DNA of 64,000 bases. Origin: Acinetobacter sp. Marseille-Q1618 (GTDB lineage: Bacteria; Pseudomonadota; Gammaproteobacteria; Pseudomonadales; Moraxellaceae). Location: positions 1,426,001 through 1,490,000 of the forward strand of contig NZ_CADDWJ010000001.1 in NCBI RefSeq assembly GCF_902809855.1. The letters are read 5' to 3'. The notes under the pieces were generated by a model. That model was not told the origin of the DNA. It did not search any database and worked only from the letters and a program-made list of their open reading frames with translations. The translations under genes and the position numbers were made by a program. This document shows positions 55,571-64,000 of this stretch, in pieces (the stretch's first letter is position 1; the number at the start of each line of letters is the position of its first letter).

Positions 55571-55813
55571 TTAAGATTCAACTTGTTTTTGAGACTGATT
55601 TAAATCTTGTTGTGCCTTTTGTTGTTGTTTTTGACGTTCAAATTTTTCAGCTTGTTCTTGGCGAATACGATCATATTCACGTTGATTTTTAGCATCACTC
55701 TTCACTGCTAAAAATGCAATAGCAATCAACAATACAGGAATTAGCAGCCCTAAACTAAGAAGAATAAAAAGTTTTTTATTACTTTTTTTCGCTGTAGGTA
55801 CTGTTGAACTCAT
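55571..55813 (-). CDS. Small membrane-anchored coiled-coil protein, 80 aa
   Basis: One membrane helix (about 15-36, LFILLSLGLLIPVLLIAIAF) is followed by a Glu/Gln/Lys/Arg-rich stretch (about 44-78) with heptad character. The function is unknown. It converges on the pirin gene. Confidence 0.65.
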   Translation of the reverse strand: MSSTVPTAKKSNKKLFILLSLGLLIPVLLIAIAFLAVKSDAKNQREYDRIRQEQAEKFERQKQQQKAQQDLNQSQKQVES

Positions 55814-56029
55814 TCGTGAAATTTCCTCTATTGCATAGGCGTATAAATCAGCACCGCACTATAACAAAAATTCATCTACAGGTGGATGATAAACTCAGCA
55901 CATAACATTATTTTTAAATACACACACTCTCTAAAACCACATAAGTAACTGATTAATAGATTTTTAGTTAAGAATTAATTTATCGGAAAGCCAGCACCAT
56001 AGTATAATTAAAATAATTATATTTTTCAT

Positions 56030-56057
56030 TTGATAATGATTATCAATTATATATACT
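56030..56057 (+). promoter_or_regulatory. Promoter overlapped by a Fur box
   Basis: TTGATA (56030-56035) and TATACT (56052-56057) are spaced by 16 bp. A perfect 7-1-7 dyad, TGATAAT-G-ATTATCA (56031-56045), matches the Fur consensus GATAATGATAATCATTATC at most positions of the 19-bp window starting 56032. Fe-Fur binding would block the promoter. Confidence 0.78.
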
Positions 56058-56090
56058 GTGTTAAAAATTACAGCCTTCTGTTTATACATC

Positions 56091-56348
56091 ATGAAAATTC
56101 TTGGAATTTGCCTGCTCTTGTTTGGTGCTTTTAGTCTCTATGCGAGCCACCAAAATCAAAATTTATTTTCAAAACAGTTACCTACGTTATTTAAATATTT
56201 AGGTTACTTGGCATTGCTTATCAGTCTGCTGTGTTTACTGATCAGCTTACCCAAAGTTGTAGCGTGTTTTATTTGGGTAATGTTCCTGATCGCAGTGTGG
56301 TCTTTTGCACCATTTTTACATTTATTTAAACGTAGATTCGTGTCATGA
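56091..56348 (+). CDS. Small membrane protein, DUF3325-like, first gene of Fur-controlled operon
   Basis: From the ATG at 56091 the protein is 85 aa with three hydrophobic helices (MKILGICLLLFGAFSLYASH at the start). A GTG at 56058 falls at the predicted -10 and is too early. Size and partner genes fit DUF3325 proteins that accompany PepSY membrane proteins in iron-siderophore loci. The family call is tentative. The stop overlaps the next start (ATGA). Confidence 0.65.
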   Translation: MKILGICLLLFGAFSLYASHQNQNLFSKQLPTLFKYLGYLALLISLLCLLISLPKVVACFIWVMFLIAVWSFAPFLHLFKRRFVS

Positions 56349-56635
56349 AAAGCAAAATCAATTCGCCAATACAACCTGATTGGTGGACAAAAACCCTTGT
56401 CGGCGTAGTTTTAGGGTTAAGTTTATCGATTGCTTTGTCCAGTTTAGTTCTCATTATAGGCTTAAATTTTTTAGCACAAGGTACGATTGCCCAGATTGCA
56501 ATGTGGTGTATCGCATGGTTTTGGTTGCCTTTATTTTTTCTCAGTTATTTATGTAAATCTGGTCAACATGCATTAGTTTTTTTCAGTGTTGCCAACATCA
56601 TGGCTTTTGCTGTGCTGTTTTGGTTAAGAGGTTAA
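56345..56635 (+). CDS. Small membrane protein, DUF3649-like
   Basis: A 96-aa protein with three helices. The N-terminal WWTKTLVGVVLGLSLSIAL and the middle GTIAQIAMWCIAWFWLPLFF fit the DUF3649 iron-associated group. It overlaps the preceding gene by four bases and precedes the PepSY gene by one, so it is the middle gene of the operon. Its role in ferric-siderophore reduction or release is inferred from genomic association known for the family. Confidence 0.7.
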   Translation: MKSKINSPIQPDWWTKTLVGVVLGLSLSIALSSLVLIIGLNFLAQGTIAQIAMWCIAWFWLPLFFLSYLCKSGQHALVFFSVANIMAFAVLFWLRG

Positions 56636-56636
56636 T

Positions 56637-58253
56637 ATGAAAATTCGTTCTGATCTCATGAAAATTGCCAAAAATTTGCATACATGGGTTGGTGTAAGTG
56701 CTGGAATTTTACTATTTATCTGCTTTTTTGCAGGTGGTTTAAGCATGTTTCAGCACCAAATTAGCCAATGGGCAACACCAGAAAAACAAAAACTCCCTCA
56801 GATTCAGATTGAACAATATGCAGCTCTAATACAGCAAGTCCAAAAAAAATATCCTGCAACTGAAAAAAGTTTTACTTTAAATTTTAATTCTAATGAGTTT
56901 CATTTTGCACCGTTGTCTTGGACGGAACATGGTCGTGGCGAAGGTTTTAATACTGCACAAACTGCATGGCTTGCAAGCTTAGATGAAAATGGACAATTAA
57001 TTGTTCAACAAGAAAACCTATCCAAAGCAGGTTGGCTGATTGAACAACTGCATGAAACAGGTGGTATTCCAGGCATGCTCGGACATCATGGTTTTGGTGT
57101 CTATGTGATGGGAATTGTTGCTGTTTTATATTTCTTAGCCCTGATGTCAGGACTGATTATTTTACTTCCTACATTGATTAAAGATTATTTTGTAATTCGC
57201 CCGGGAAAAAATAAAAAGCGTTTTTGGTTGGATACGCATAATGTGGTCGGAATTACCAGTTTACCTTTTCATATTTTAATCAGTGTTTCGGTGATTGTTT
57301 TTGCCTTCCATGATCTTTTTTATGATGCTTTGGGAGAGTTAGCCTTAAAAGGAAAGCCTGTTTTTACACCACCTGCCAAAGAAGTGATTCATGTCAGCTC
57401 AACTGAAAATGATATTCATCAAATTTTAAATAAAATTCATCAAGTTGCACCTGAATATCGGGTTGATTATATTCAAATGGCTAATTTAGATGATCCGCAA
57501 AAAGCCTCTGCACGCATTGCCCTGTATAGTGACGATCAAATGCTACGCGGTGCATCGCAAGATTTTATGCGTATGAATCCTTATGCCGTGGATAAATTTG
57601 ATGTCAGTTTTATTAACACACAAAATACTGCCAGTGACAAACTGGTAAATGCCATGTTTAGTTTACATTTTGGCAGTTTTGGTGGATTTACTATACGTTG
57701 GGTTTATCTCATTCTCGGCATTGGCGGCGCATTTTTATTTTACTCAGGTAATATTTTATGGGTCGAAACTCGGGCACGTAAACAAAAACGAGCACAAGAC
57801 CCAATTCCAACACAGCGTAAAGATGTCGTATTTTTAGCGAACTTGACCATCGGCACCTGTTTAGGTTGTATCTTGGGGATCGTTGCGACTTTGGTGCTGA
57901 GTCGTATTATTTTTCAATACTTACCATTCAACAGTATCAATCATTTCTTTATGTATGGCTATTATGCAATCTTTTTAGCGTGTAGTGCTTTTGCATTTAT
58001 TATCGGCTATGCCAAAGCCCTGCCAAAATTGCTGATGATGATTGCTATAGCTTTGATACTCATGCCATTAACCAGTTTGATTGGAATATTTATTCCTAGT
58101 AGCGGGATCTCTGTCTATGGCGGTGCAACAATTTGGGTTGATGTAGTTGCATTGGTTTCGGCTCTGGCATTTTTACGTTTCTATCAACAAGCACGAGACC
58201 GTCAAAAAAATGCTGAGCAAGGTTCTTTATGGGCGGTAACAAGCAAATCCTAA
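56637..58253 (+). CDS. PepSY-associated transmembrane protein (iron-siderophore reductase type)
   Basis: A 538-aa membrane protein with a PepSY_TM architecture: a first helix after KNLHTWVGVSAGILLFICFF (His in the helix), a large periplasmic region (about 45-140), a second helix pair containing LHETGGIPGMLGHHGFGVYV, a third with FWLDTHNVVGITSLPFHILI, and more helices near the end. Conserved His in the helices can bind haem, as in FoxB/FegB-like siderophore reductases. It is the last gene of the Fur-regulated operon. No TonB-dependent receptor is adjacent. Confidence 0.85.
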   Translation: MKIRSDLMKIAKNLHTWVGVSAGILLFICFFAGGLSMFQHQISQWATPEKQKLPQIQIEQYAALIQQVQKKYPATEKSFTLNFNSNEFHFAPLSWTEHGRGEGFNTAQTAWLASLDENGQLIVQQENLSKAGWLIEQLHETGGIPGMLGHHGFGVYVMGIVAVLYFLALMSGLIILLPTLIKDYFVIRPGKNKKRFWLDTHNVVGITSLPFHILISVSVIVFAFHDLFYDALGELALKGKPVFTPPAKEVIHVSSTENDIHQILNKIHQVAPEYRVDYIQMANLDDPQKASARIALYSDDQMLRGASQDFMRMNPYAVDKFDVSFINTQNTASDKLVNAMFSLHFGSFGGFTIRWVYLILGIGGAFLFYSGNILWVETRARKQKRAQDPIPTQRKDVVFLANLTIGTCLGCILGIVATLVLSRIIFQYLPFNSINHFFMYGYYAIFLACSAFAFIIGYAKALPKLLMMIAIALILMPLTSLIGIFIPSSGISVYGGATIWVDVVALVSALAFLRFYQQARDRQKNAEQGSLWAVTSKS

Positions 58254-58290
58254 CTTTCTTGTTCAGCTTAGTATTGGAAAATTAAAGTTC

Positions 58291-58325
58291 AGCCAATCAT
58301 TTAGTCATAAGTGATTGGCTTTTTT
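58291..58325 (+). terminator. Terminator of the PepSY operon
   Basis: 9-bp stem AGCCAATCA / TGATTGGCT with 12-base loop, then TTTTTG. Confidence 0.82.
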
Positions 58326-58422
58326 GTTTAAATATCATTCTCAATATAAAACACAGAGATGGCATCCATTTTGCTTATCAGTATTACGTTTAATAAAAAT
58401 CGTAATATTGGGGCGACACATT

Positions 58423-59367
58423 ATGGCTTATGTTGCTAGTGAACTCGGTGCAAGACAAAAACTTTTGCTCGGTTTTGGTTCTTTTTTAATTCCTATTTTA
58501 ATTTGGTGTGCTGTTAGTTATTTGCCTTTTATTTGGCATCCACAAGTACAAATTACACAGTCAGGCAATGTGCCATTTTTTCAAATTGATAGTCGTGTAG
58601 ATAAAGCTGTTTTTTATGCTGAAGCACAAAATGCAGTCAATCAGGATGCTACACCACCCCAAGGAAAATTAGTTAATCCGATTTATTTACCTGCACCACA
58701 TGAAGTCGCAATTGCATTGGTCACGGCATTTACCACACCACCAGCACAAGCAGATGCACCGTGGTTTCATCAAAGCTTATGGCACAGTATTAAAATTGTT
58801 TTTACTGCATTTTTTCTGTCCTCGCTGATTGGTATTCCGCTGGGAATTTTATGTGGATTTTCTAAAACCATCTCCCAACTCACTGAGCCATTTGTAGAGT
58901 TTTTCCGTTACTTGCCTGCACCTGCCTTTGGTGCATTAGCAGTGGCGATTTTGGGAATTAATGATGCACCGAAAATTGCCATTATCGTGATTGGTACGCT
59001 ATTTCAACAAATTTTGATCATCGCCAATACCACGCGTATGGTAGATAAGGGCTTGATTGAAGCAGGTTTTACACTGGGTACCAATAAATTTAAAAGCTTA
59101 TTTTATGTGGTCATTCCTGCTGCACTACCTGATATTTATCGTGATTTACGGGTGTTACTCGGTTGGGCATGGACCTATTTAATCGTGTCTGAACTGATCG
59201 GTACAACCTCTGGCATTACTTGGTTTATTACCCAACAAGCACGCTATCAAAACTTTGACAATGTCTATGCGGCGATTCTCATTATTGGTGTGATTGGTTT
59301 GCTCTGTGATGTTGTACTCATGAAACTTGGGCAACGTCTGTTTAAATGGAAAGTAGGAGTAAAATAA
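58423..59367 (+). CDS. ABC transporter permease, nitrate/sulfonate/taurine family
   Basis: From the ATG at 58423 the protein is 314 aa. One N-terminal helix is followed by a ~70-residue periplasmic region and five helices. The BPD_transp_1 EAA-type loop is EAGFTLGTNKFKSLFYVVIP. Family relatives are SsuC, TauC and NrtB, but these usually lack the extra periplasmic segment (about 47-95) seen here. It overlaps the ATPase gene by one base. There is no substrate-binding-protein gene in the neighbourhood, so the substrate cannot be inferred. Confidence 0.87.
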   Translation: MAYVASELGARQKLLLGFGSFLIPILIWCAVSYLPFIWHPQVQITQSGNVPFFQIDSRVDKAVFYAEAQNAVNQDATPPQGKLVNPIYLPAPHEVAIALVTAFTTPPAQADAPWFHQSLWHSIKIVFTAFFLSSLIGIPLGILCGFSKTISQLTEPFVEFFRYLPAPAFGALAVAILGINDAPKIAIIVIGTLFQQILIIANTTRMVDKGLIEAGFTLGTNKFKSLFYVVIPAALPDIYRDLRVLLGWAWTYLIVSELIGTTSGITWFITQQARYQNFDNVYAAILIIGVIGLLCDVVLMKLGQRLFKWKVGVK

Positions 59368-60263
59368 TGAATCTTCATCCTGAACAACATATTGATTTTG
59401 ATACAAAAGCCTATTTTGATGCGATTTATCAACGCCCTGTGATTTTGGAAGCCAAACAGCTCACACAAATTTTTAAACATGATCAAGTTGAACGTACCAT
59501 TTTAAAGCAATTAGACTTAAAAATTCATAAACGAGAATTTATTTGTGTGATCGGTCCTTCAGGTTGCGGAAAATCTACCTTTAGCCGTGTCGTAGCAGGC
59601 TTAGACCCTTATAGTCAGGGTGAACTTTTGATCGATGGTCAGAATATTCATGGCCCTAGTCCTGAGCGCGGCATGGTTTTTCAAGGCTATACCCTATTTC
59701 CGTGGAAAACCGTAAAAGAAAATGTCATGTTTGGACCGCTGATGAAAGGTGCAAGTCATCCTGTCGCAGAAGCCGCTGCACGAGAATGGATCAATATCAT
59801 TGGTTTAGAAAAATATGAAAACCAATATCCACATCAACTTTCAGGCGGAATGAAACAACGGGTTGCCATTGCACGTGCTTTGGTGAATGAACCCAAAATT
59901 TTATTGATGGATGAACCTTTTGGTGCACTTGATCCACATACTCGCCAAAAAATGCAAAAGCACCTAATGGACTTATGGCAAAATATTGATATTACAATTA
60001 TTTTTGTGACACATGATATGGATGAAGCGATTTTATTGGCAGATCGAATCGTGGCACTCAAAGCCAATCCTGGAGAAATTAAAGAAATTATTGAGGTGCA
60101 CCTTCCTCGTCCACGCCATCCTGAGTTAATGACTACACCAGAATTTAAACATTTACGTAAGCGTGTTGATTTTCTTGTTCATGCACAGGAAGATGAACTC
60201 GACCCTGCATTAGAAGATTTACCTAAAATTCCTCGTATGACCCAAGTCAGTACACATAAGTAG
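59367..60263 (+). CDS. ABC transporter ATP-binding protein, nitrate/sulfonate/taurine family
   Basis: A 298-aa ATPase with Walker A GPSGCGKST (63-71), signature LSGGMKQRVAIARAL, Walker B ILLMDEPFGALD and the switch His in FVTHDMDEAIL. It has an N-terminal ~30-residue extension before the ABC domain and a C-terminal acidic tail. It begins inside the permease stop (TAATG). Together they form a two-component importer lacking a local binding protein. Confidence 0.9.
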   Translation: MNLHPEQHIDFDTKAYFDAIYQRPVILEAKQLTQIFKHDQVERTILKQLDLKIHKREFICVIGPSGCGKSTFSRVVAGLDPYSQGELLIDGQNIHGPSPERGMVFQGYTLFPWKTVKENVMFGPLMKGASHPVAEAAAREWINIIGLEKYENQYPHQLSGGMKQRVAIARALVNEPKILLMDEPFGALDPHTRQKMQKHLMDLWQNIDITIIFVTHDMDEAILLADRIVALKANPGEIKEIIEVHLPRPRHPELMTTPEFKHLRKRVDFLVHAQEDELDPALEDLPKIPRMTQVSTHK

Positions 60264-60506
60264 TTTCTTGGATTATCACAGCGAAATGATGCAGGTCAAT
60301 TTTGCCTGCATTTCATAAAAAACCAATCTAAAACATTGAAATATATTAAAATTTAATGCATTCAAGTGCTGCATTTCTCGTTAACATTTTTCAGTATAAA
60401 TAAAGTGCATCTAAAAATATTTTTTATATCTGAGTACTCTTAGATGTCGCTTGTGCTTAAGCGTGATTAAATATACTTAGTACAATTACATAGTCATAAC
60501 GATAAA

Positions 60507-61256
60507 ATGAAATTTAAAATAATTTTCGCTTTTATTTGCTTACTCAGTACAACCACTTTGAGCTATGCAAAAATCAGTATATTTCAACCTAAATTTCCTC
60601 AATTTTCTGATCCTGTTCAAACACGTAAAATGCATAATCAGCAGTATTTTCTCGGCAACGCCACTTTTCAAAATCGTGTCAGCGTACCCTATTATGGTGT
60701 AACAGTACTTAGTCCTGTGGATGAAGGGCTGATTGAAAAAGTTCTGAAATGCCATGCACAATCATGTCATTTTGATTTTAAATTAGAGGAAAAGTACGCC
60801 AAACAATTAAAACTACTTTATTTACCTGAAATAGGCGTGCTTTTGGTTCCTCGACATTGGCAAGATATTCAAACCAATGCTGGCGCAAACGGCACAGGTT
60901 CAAGTTTACTCATGAGTCCAAATCATCAAGAAGCCATTACTTTGTATGATTCTTCATTATGTTCGGGCTGTGGTTATCCTGCAGCGAGTTTGTATTTTCC
61001 ACATTTGCTCAAACAAAGTCTTGAATATGAATATGGCGGTATTCAAGACCGTAATAAAAAATTAACTTTGGTTTATCCAAATAAAACTACGGCATTTTTT
61101 AGTTATCAAATTCCAAAAATTAGCTATAAAACACATGGTGTTGCCAAATATACCGATGATGGAGATTTTAACTTTCGTGAAATTCATGTGACATTTAATC
61201 AAAACAATCAAAGTTTAGTCCGTACGATTTTAAACTTTTATCATGCCACACATTAA
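60507..61256 (+). CDS. Secreted protein of unknown function (DUF4850-like)
   Basis: A 249-aa protein with a signal peptide (MKFKIIFAFICLLSTTTLSYA) and a largely strand-rich mature part. Conserved-looking blocks are GVTVLSPVDEGLIEKVLKCH, LPEIGVLLVPRHWQDIQ and DSSLCSGCGYPAASLYFP, with a CxxC pair and two other Cys. It resembles DUF4850 proteins common in Acinetobacter, which I name with caution. It is probably periplasmic. It converges on the SbmA-like gene through a shared terminator. Confidence 0.7.
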   Translation: MKFKIIFAFICLLSTTTLSYAKISIFQPKFPQFSDPVQTRKMHNQQYFLGNATFQNRVSVPYYGVTVLSPVDEGLIEKVLKCHAQSCHFDFKLEEKYAKQLKLLYLPEIGVLLVPRHWQDIQTNAGANGTGSSLLMSPNHQEAITLYDSSLCSGCGYPAASLYFPHLLKQSLEYEYGGIQDRNKKLTLVYPNKTTAFFSYQIPKISYKTHGVAKYTDDGDFNFREIHVTFNQNNQSLVRTILNFYHATH

Positions 61257-61285
61257 AACCATTCACACCACAGGCATTTAATAAA

Positions 61286-61313
61286 AAAGAGAACATTTGG
61301 ATATGTTCTCTTT
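61286..61313. terminator. Terminator between the DUF4850-like and SbmA-like genes
   Basis: 11-bp stem AAAGAGAACAT / ATGTTCTCTTT with six-base loop. The flanking A and T runs suggest action from both strands. Confidence 0.85.
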
Positions 61314-61336
61314 CACAGTTGTTAAAATTCTAAAAA

Positions 61337-62536
61337 TTATTTTTCATCTAAAACCGATTCAAAGGCTTTTAGACGCTTATGAATAGATAAAAGCTCGATG
61401 ATAGTTTTCCATGAGCTGATAAGATATTGAAAAGACTCTCGTACCTTATCAAATACATTACCAATTTGATTTAATAAACCTAAAGTCATCGTTCCTGCTG
61501 CAATCGATGGAAATAGCACAACTAAACTAAATAAAATATCAAGCTGCGCATACCATGTACTGACCATATTAAAATAAGCATAATGAAAATATAAACGGAA
61601 ATAGTTTTTACGTACATTTTGGAATAATTGCTTCAATGTTGCAGGCTGTGCACGGTCTGCATAATCTTCACCATAGACTAACTCTTTTCGATAAGCTGCT
61701 TCAACTTTTTGATTATTAAACTCTAATCCAGGGAGTTTAATTCCTACCACCATCAATAGGAATGTACCAAAAATTGCCCAACCAATTGCTGCCCACACTA
61801 ATGAATATTTGATTTCACCAATCACAGGCAGTACAGGAACATGCTTAGAAAGTTCAATTAATACAGGTAAAAATGCAATTAAAATCATAATCGCCTTAAT
61901 AAAACTTACACCTAGTGATTCTAAAGTTGTAGCAAAACGCATGGTATCTTCTTGTACACGTTGTGATGCACCTTCCACGTGACGTAATTTATCCCAATGT
62001 GCCGTGTAATATTCATTCATCGCTGTACGCCAACGGAAAATATAATGACTGACAAAAAATGAATTAATTACAGCAATAGTCACAGCCACCATTGCTATCA
62101 TTAAAAATGTTAATGTTCCCATATATAAGTCTTGAATATTGCCGCCACCACTGCTAAGCATTTTTTGAATTAAATCCCAAAATGGACCATACCACGCATT
62201 AATCGCAACAGAAACTTGCACGCCAAACCAAACATTAAATAAAATAAATGCCGATCCCCACACTGACCATGCTTGCCATTTATTATCAGATCGCCATTTC
62301 CAAAATCCTGCAAATATTGCAGTCGCAGCAAAGAACCATAAATAAAACCACAAAAACTGCGCTGACCAAAAACGACTCACATTAATCGGCAATTCAGCAC
62401 TGGCATAACCTTGCGGAAAACCGATAAATTCGCCCCATGCTTTTCCTCCGCTATACCATAAGACTAGATTGATCACGAACCACATCAACAGAGACCCAAA
62501 AAACCATTTTGGATTTGGAAAAAAAGACTTAAACAT
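61337..62536 (-). CDS. sbmA: SbmA/BacA-like peptide antibiotic transporter
   Basis: A 399-aa inner-membrane protein with about eight helices. SbmA_BacA family features are [16 protein letters not shown] at the N-terminus, [38 protein letters not shown] and [20 protein letters not shown]. Family members are proton-driven importers of peptides such as microcins and Pro-rich antimicrobial peptides. There is no C-terminal ATPase domain, so it is SbmA-like rather than YddA-like. Transcribed alone. Confidence 0.92.
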   Translation of the reverse strand: MFKSFFPNPKWFFGSLLMWFVINLVLWYSGGKAWGEFIGFPQGYASAELPINVSRFWSAQFLWFYLWFFAATAIFAGFWKWRSDNKWQAWSVWGSAFILFNVWFGVQVSVAINAWYGPFWDLIQKMLSSGGGNIQDLYMGTLTFLMIAMVAVTIAVINSFFVSHYIFRWRTAMNEYYTAHWDKLRHVEGASQRVQEDTMRFATTLESLGVSFIKAIMILIAFLPVLIELSKHVPVLPVIGEIKYSLVWAAIGWAIFGTFLLMVVGIKLPGLEFNNQKVEAAYRKELVYGEDYADRAQPATLKQLFQNVRKNYFRLYFHYAYFNMVSTWYAQLDILFSLVVLFPSIAAGTMTLGLLNQIGNVFDKVRESFQYLISSWKTIIELLSIHKRLKAFESVLDEK

Positions 62537-62780
62537 TGAGTATTGCTATCCTTAATCATTTTTTAAATTTACGGTTTGCAATACTATGCCCAAAAACTTA
62601 AAGAAAAATATGGCTCTGCCTTAATTTTTTTATATTTTAGTAACTTGTCATATGACTTACATACAAAAAAGCTGTATTTTCAAACTTATGTTTATATCCA
62701 TTGGTCTGATTAAATCGTTCATATCAATCTGCTATGGTCGATCTATATAAAATCAAGCAAGTTAAAAGAGGGAAAATCTC

Positions 62781-63359
62781 ATGGCTAAACAAATTTTGAT
62801 GTTGGTGGGTGACTATGTTGAAGATTATGAAACAATGGTGCCATACCAGTTTTTAACAGGCTTAGGCTATACGGTACATGCTGTCTGTCCGGATAAAAAA
62901 GCAGGTGATACCGTTGCTACCGCTATTCATGACTTTGAAGGTGAGCAGACCTATAGTGAAAAGCGTGGTCACAATTTTGCTATTAATTATGATTTTGCAG
63001 CAGTGAATAGTGCTGATTATGTAGGTCTTGTCATTCCTGGTGGACGCGCACCTGAATATCTTCGCATGTATGCACGTGTGATTGAAATTGTACGTGAGTT
63101 TGATGCAGCCAAAAAACCAATTGCAGCAGTTTGTCATGGTGCACAACTTTTAGCAGCAGCAGATGTTCTTCAAGGTCGTGTATGTTCAGCTTATCCTGCT
63201 TGTGCTGTTGAAGTGAAACTTGCTGGTGGTCAATATGCAGACATTGCCGTGACTGAAGCTGTCACTGATGGACATTTGGTTACCGCTCCTGCTTGGCCTG
63301 CTCATCCTGCATGGTTGGCACAATTTATTAAGGTTTTAGGGGCGACAGTACAACTTTAA
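62781..63359 (+). CDS. DJ-1/PfpI-family protein
   Basis: A 192-aa protein of the class I glutamine amidotransferase-like fold. The nucleophile elbow is Cys118-His119 in [14 protein letters not shown], with the conserved Glu near 14-17 (DYVEDYET) and [13 protein letters not shown]. Homologues include YhbO/PfpI, with proposed deglycase, chaperone or protease roles that remain disputed. GAGGG lies upstream. Confidence 0.9.
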   Translation: MAKQILMLVGDYVEDYETMVPYQFLTGLGYTVHAVCPDKKAGDTVATAIHDFEGEQTYSEKRGHNFAINYDFAAVNSADYVGLVIPGGRAPEYLRMYARVIEIVREFDAAKKPIAAVCHGAQLLAAADVLQGRVCSAYPACAVEVKLAGGQYADIAVTEAVTDGHLVTAPAWPAHPAWLAQFIKVLGATVQL

Positions 63360-63573
63360 TAAAATAAATACTGGTGGCGTGAGATGTTTTGCAAATCAAA
63401 TATCATTTTCATATAAGTTTTGATCAATATCTCACAAAACCATAGATTTAGCTTGTAATCAAATCAATACAATTGCTTGTATGGTTTAAGTTTCAATTCA
63501 ATAAAATAATCATTTAGACATGTCATAATTCCCTTCACAACTTTATTTTTAAACCAGTATTTAGGATTTGTTT

Positions 63574-63762
63574 ATGGATATCATCGAATTATTGCAACCG
63601 ATGACCTTAAAAAAAGGTGACTTAGAACCAATTACCATTGCGGCTGGTACTTTATTAAAAGTTAAAATGGAAAATCCTTCGTCATATTTGGTTGAGGATG
63701 AGTCTGGAATTTCCTTTTTAGTTAATTTTAAAGATGAAGATACGGTTTGGAAAAAGATTTAA
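63574..63762 (+). CDS. Small hypothetical protein, 62 aa
   Basis: A compact soluble protein from the ATG at 63574, with AGGA seven bases upstream. It begins MDIIELLQPMTLKKGDLEPI and has an all-beta pattern with Val/Phe and charged turns, like a small SH3-type barrel. The family is unknown. It is followed by a large inverted repeat. Confidence 0.65.
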   Translation: MDIIELLQPMTLKKGDLEPITIAAGTLLKVKMENPSSYLVEDESGISFLVNFKDEDTVWKKI

Positions 63763-63779
63763 TTTCTCATTGAATCTAT

Positions 63780-63866
63780 GAGATTAAGTTTTATGCCTCT
63801 CAAAATCACTCAAAGTGCATTTTTCCCAGATGATTTTGAAAGAAAAATTTGATAAAACTTAATCTC
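63780..63866. repeat. Nested inverted repeat, 87 bases
   Basis: Outer arms of 15 bp are perfect: GAGATTAAGTTTTAT (63780-63794) and ATAAAACTTAATCTC (63852-63866). Inside are 9-bp perfect arms TCAAAATCA (63800-63808) and TGATTTTGA (63831-63839). A smaller hairpin TCTCAT / ATGAGA (63765-63783) overlaps the left arm and would compete with it. The whole can fold as one long stem with internal loops. The rest of the window to 64000 shows no gene. Confidence 0.6.
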
Positions 63867-64000
63867 TAATAAACATATTCATCTTTAATTACCTTAGGTA
63901 CACGATACTGCTGTCCATCAAATTAGAATAAATTTCTGTTGTAATGCCTGAGCTTTAAGCTTTTTACAATTTTTTTCAGTACCATACATTTCATATTTTT

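Noticed and set aside
60289..60311. Stem ATGCAGG / CCTGCAT after the ABC ATPase gene
   Set aside because: Seven pairs and no T tract; could end the transcript but is not convincing.
1..64000. CRISPR arrays, insertion sequences, prophage genes, toxin-antitoxin pairs
   Set aside because: No regularly spaced repeats, transposase, integrase, phage structural protein or recognisable toxin-antitoxin pair was found.

Overview
The window is a chromosomal stretch of an Acinetobacter species (Moraxellaceae, Gammaproteobacteria). This is inferred from the AT-rich coding style, the cyoABCDE, rpsF-rpsR-rplI without priB, lldP-lldR-lldD-dld and rpsB-tsf/map arrangements, and the family content. No database search was possible. 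Most of the window is core metabolism and translation. There is no insertion sequence, prophage or CRISPR array.

Layout. 1-3.3 kb: the 3' part of phosphoenolpyruvate synthase and two small orphan genes. 3.5-8.4 kb: the cytochrome bo3 ubiquinol oxidase operon cyoABCDE. 8.6-16.1 kb: a HAD hydrolase, the rpsF-rpsR-rplI operon, dnaB, a DegS/HtrA-type protease, a Nif3-like protein and iron superoxide dismutase. 16.1-25.5 kb: a lipid and fatty-acid region. It has a PF10118 di-metal protein, an SCP-x-like thiolase, a 1006-residue fusion (SDR dehydrogenase, MaoC/hydratase-2, three SCP2 lipid-binding domains), a long-chain type acyl-CoA dehydrogenase and 2,4-dienoyl-CoA reductase. Together these look like a beta-oxidation module with peroxisome-type architecture. 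25.6-27.5 kb: tRNA-Ser(UGA), followed by a foreign-looking P-loop NTPase gene (KAP/Sll1717-like) split by a -1 frame change exactly at a run of seven T.

27.5-33.3 kb: the lactate module (dld, lldD, lldR, lldP) with two identical 15-bp operators flanking a predicted promoter. 33.5-41 kb: an ExoX-like nuclease, small hypotheticals, tRNA-Arg(CCG), an ABC-2 exporter with queF, and a second PF10118 protein. 41.5-47.6 kb: cell-wall enzymes (MltB, RlpA), a Mpo1-like membrane protein, an AraC regulator with the AzlCD exporter, and two orphans. 47.6-50.5 kb: tsf and rpsB (minus strand), divergent from map. 50.8-58.3 kb: a large OmpW-like porin, an MFS transporter, a LysR/pirin divergent pair, and a Fur-box promoter driving a three-gene PepSY-type iron-related membrane operon. 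58.4-63.8 kb: an ABC permease and ATPase with no binding protein, a secreted DUF4850-like protein, an SbmA-like transporter, a DJ-1/PfpI protein, a 62-residue protein, and a long nested inverted repeat at the end.

The points most worth following are the frameshifted ATPase beside tRNA-Ser, the triple-SCP2 multifunctional enzyme, the structured intergenic repeats (21.58-21.78, 29.3-29.45 and 63.78-63.87 kb), and the paired regulatory palindromes of the lactate and PF10118 genes.
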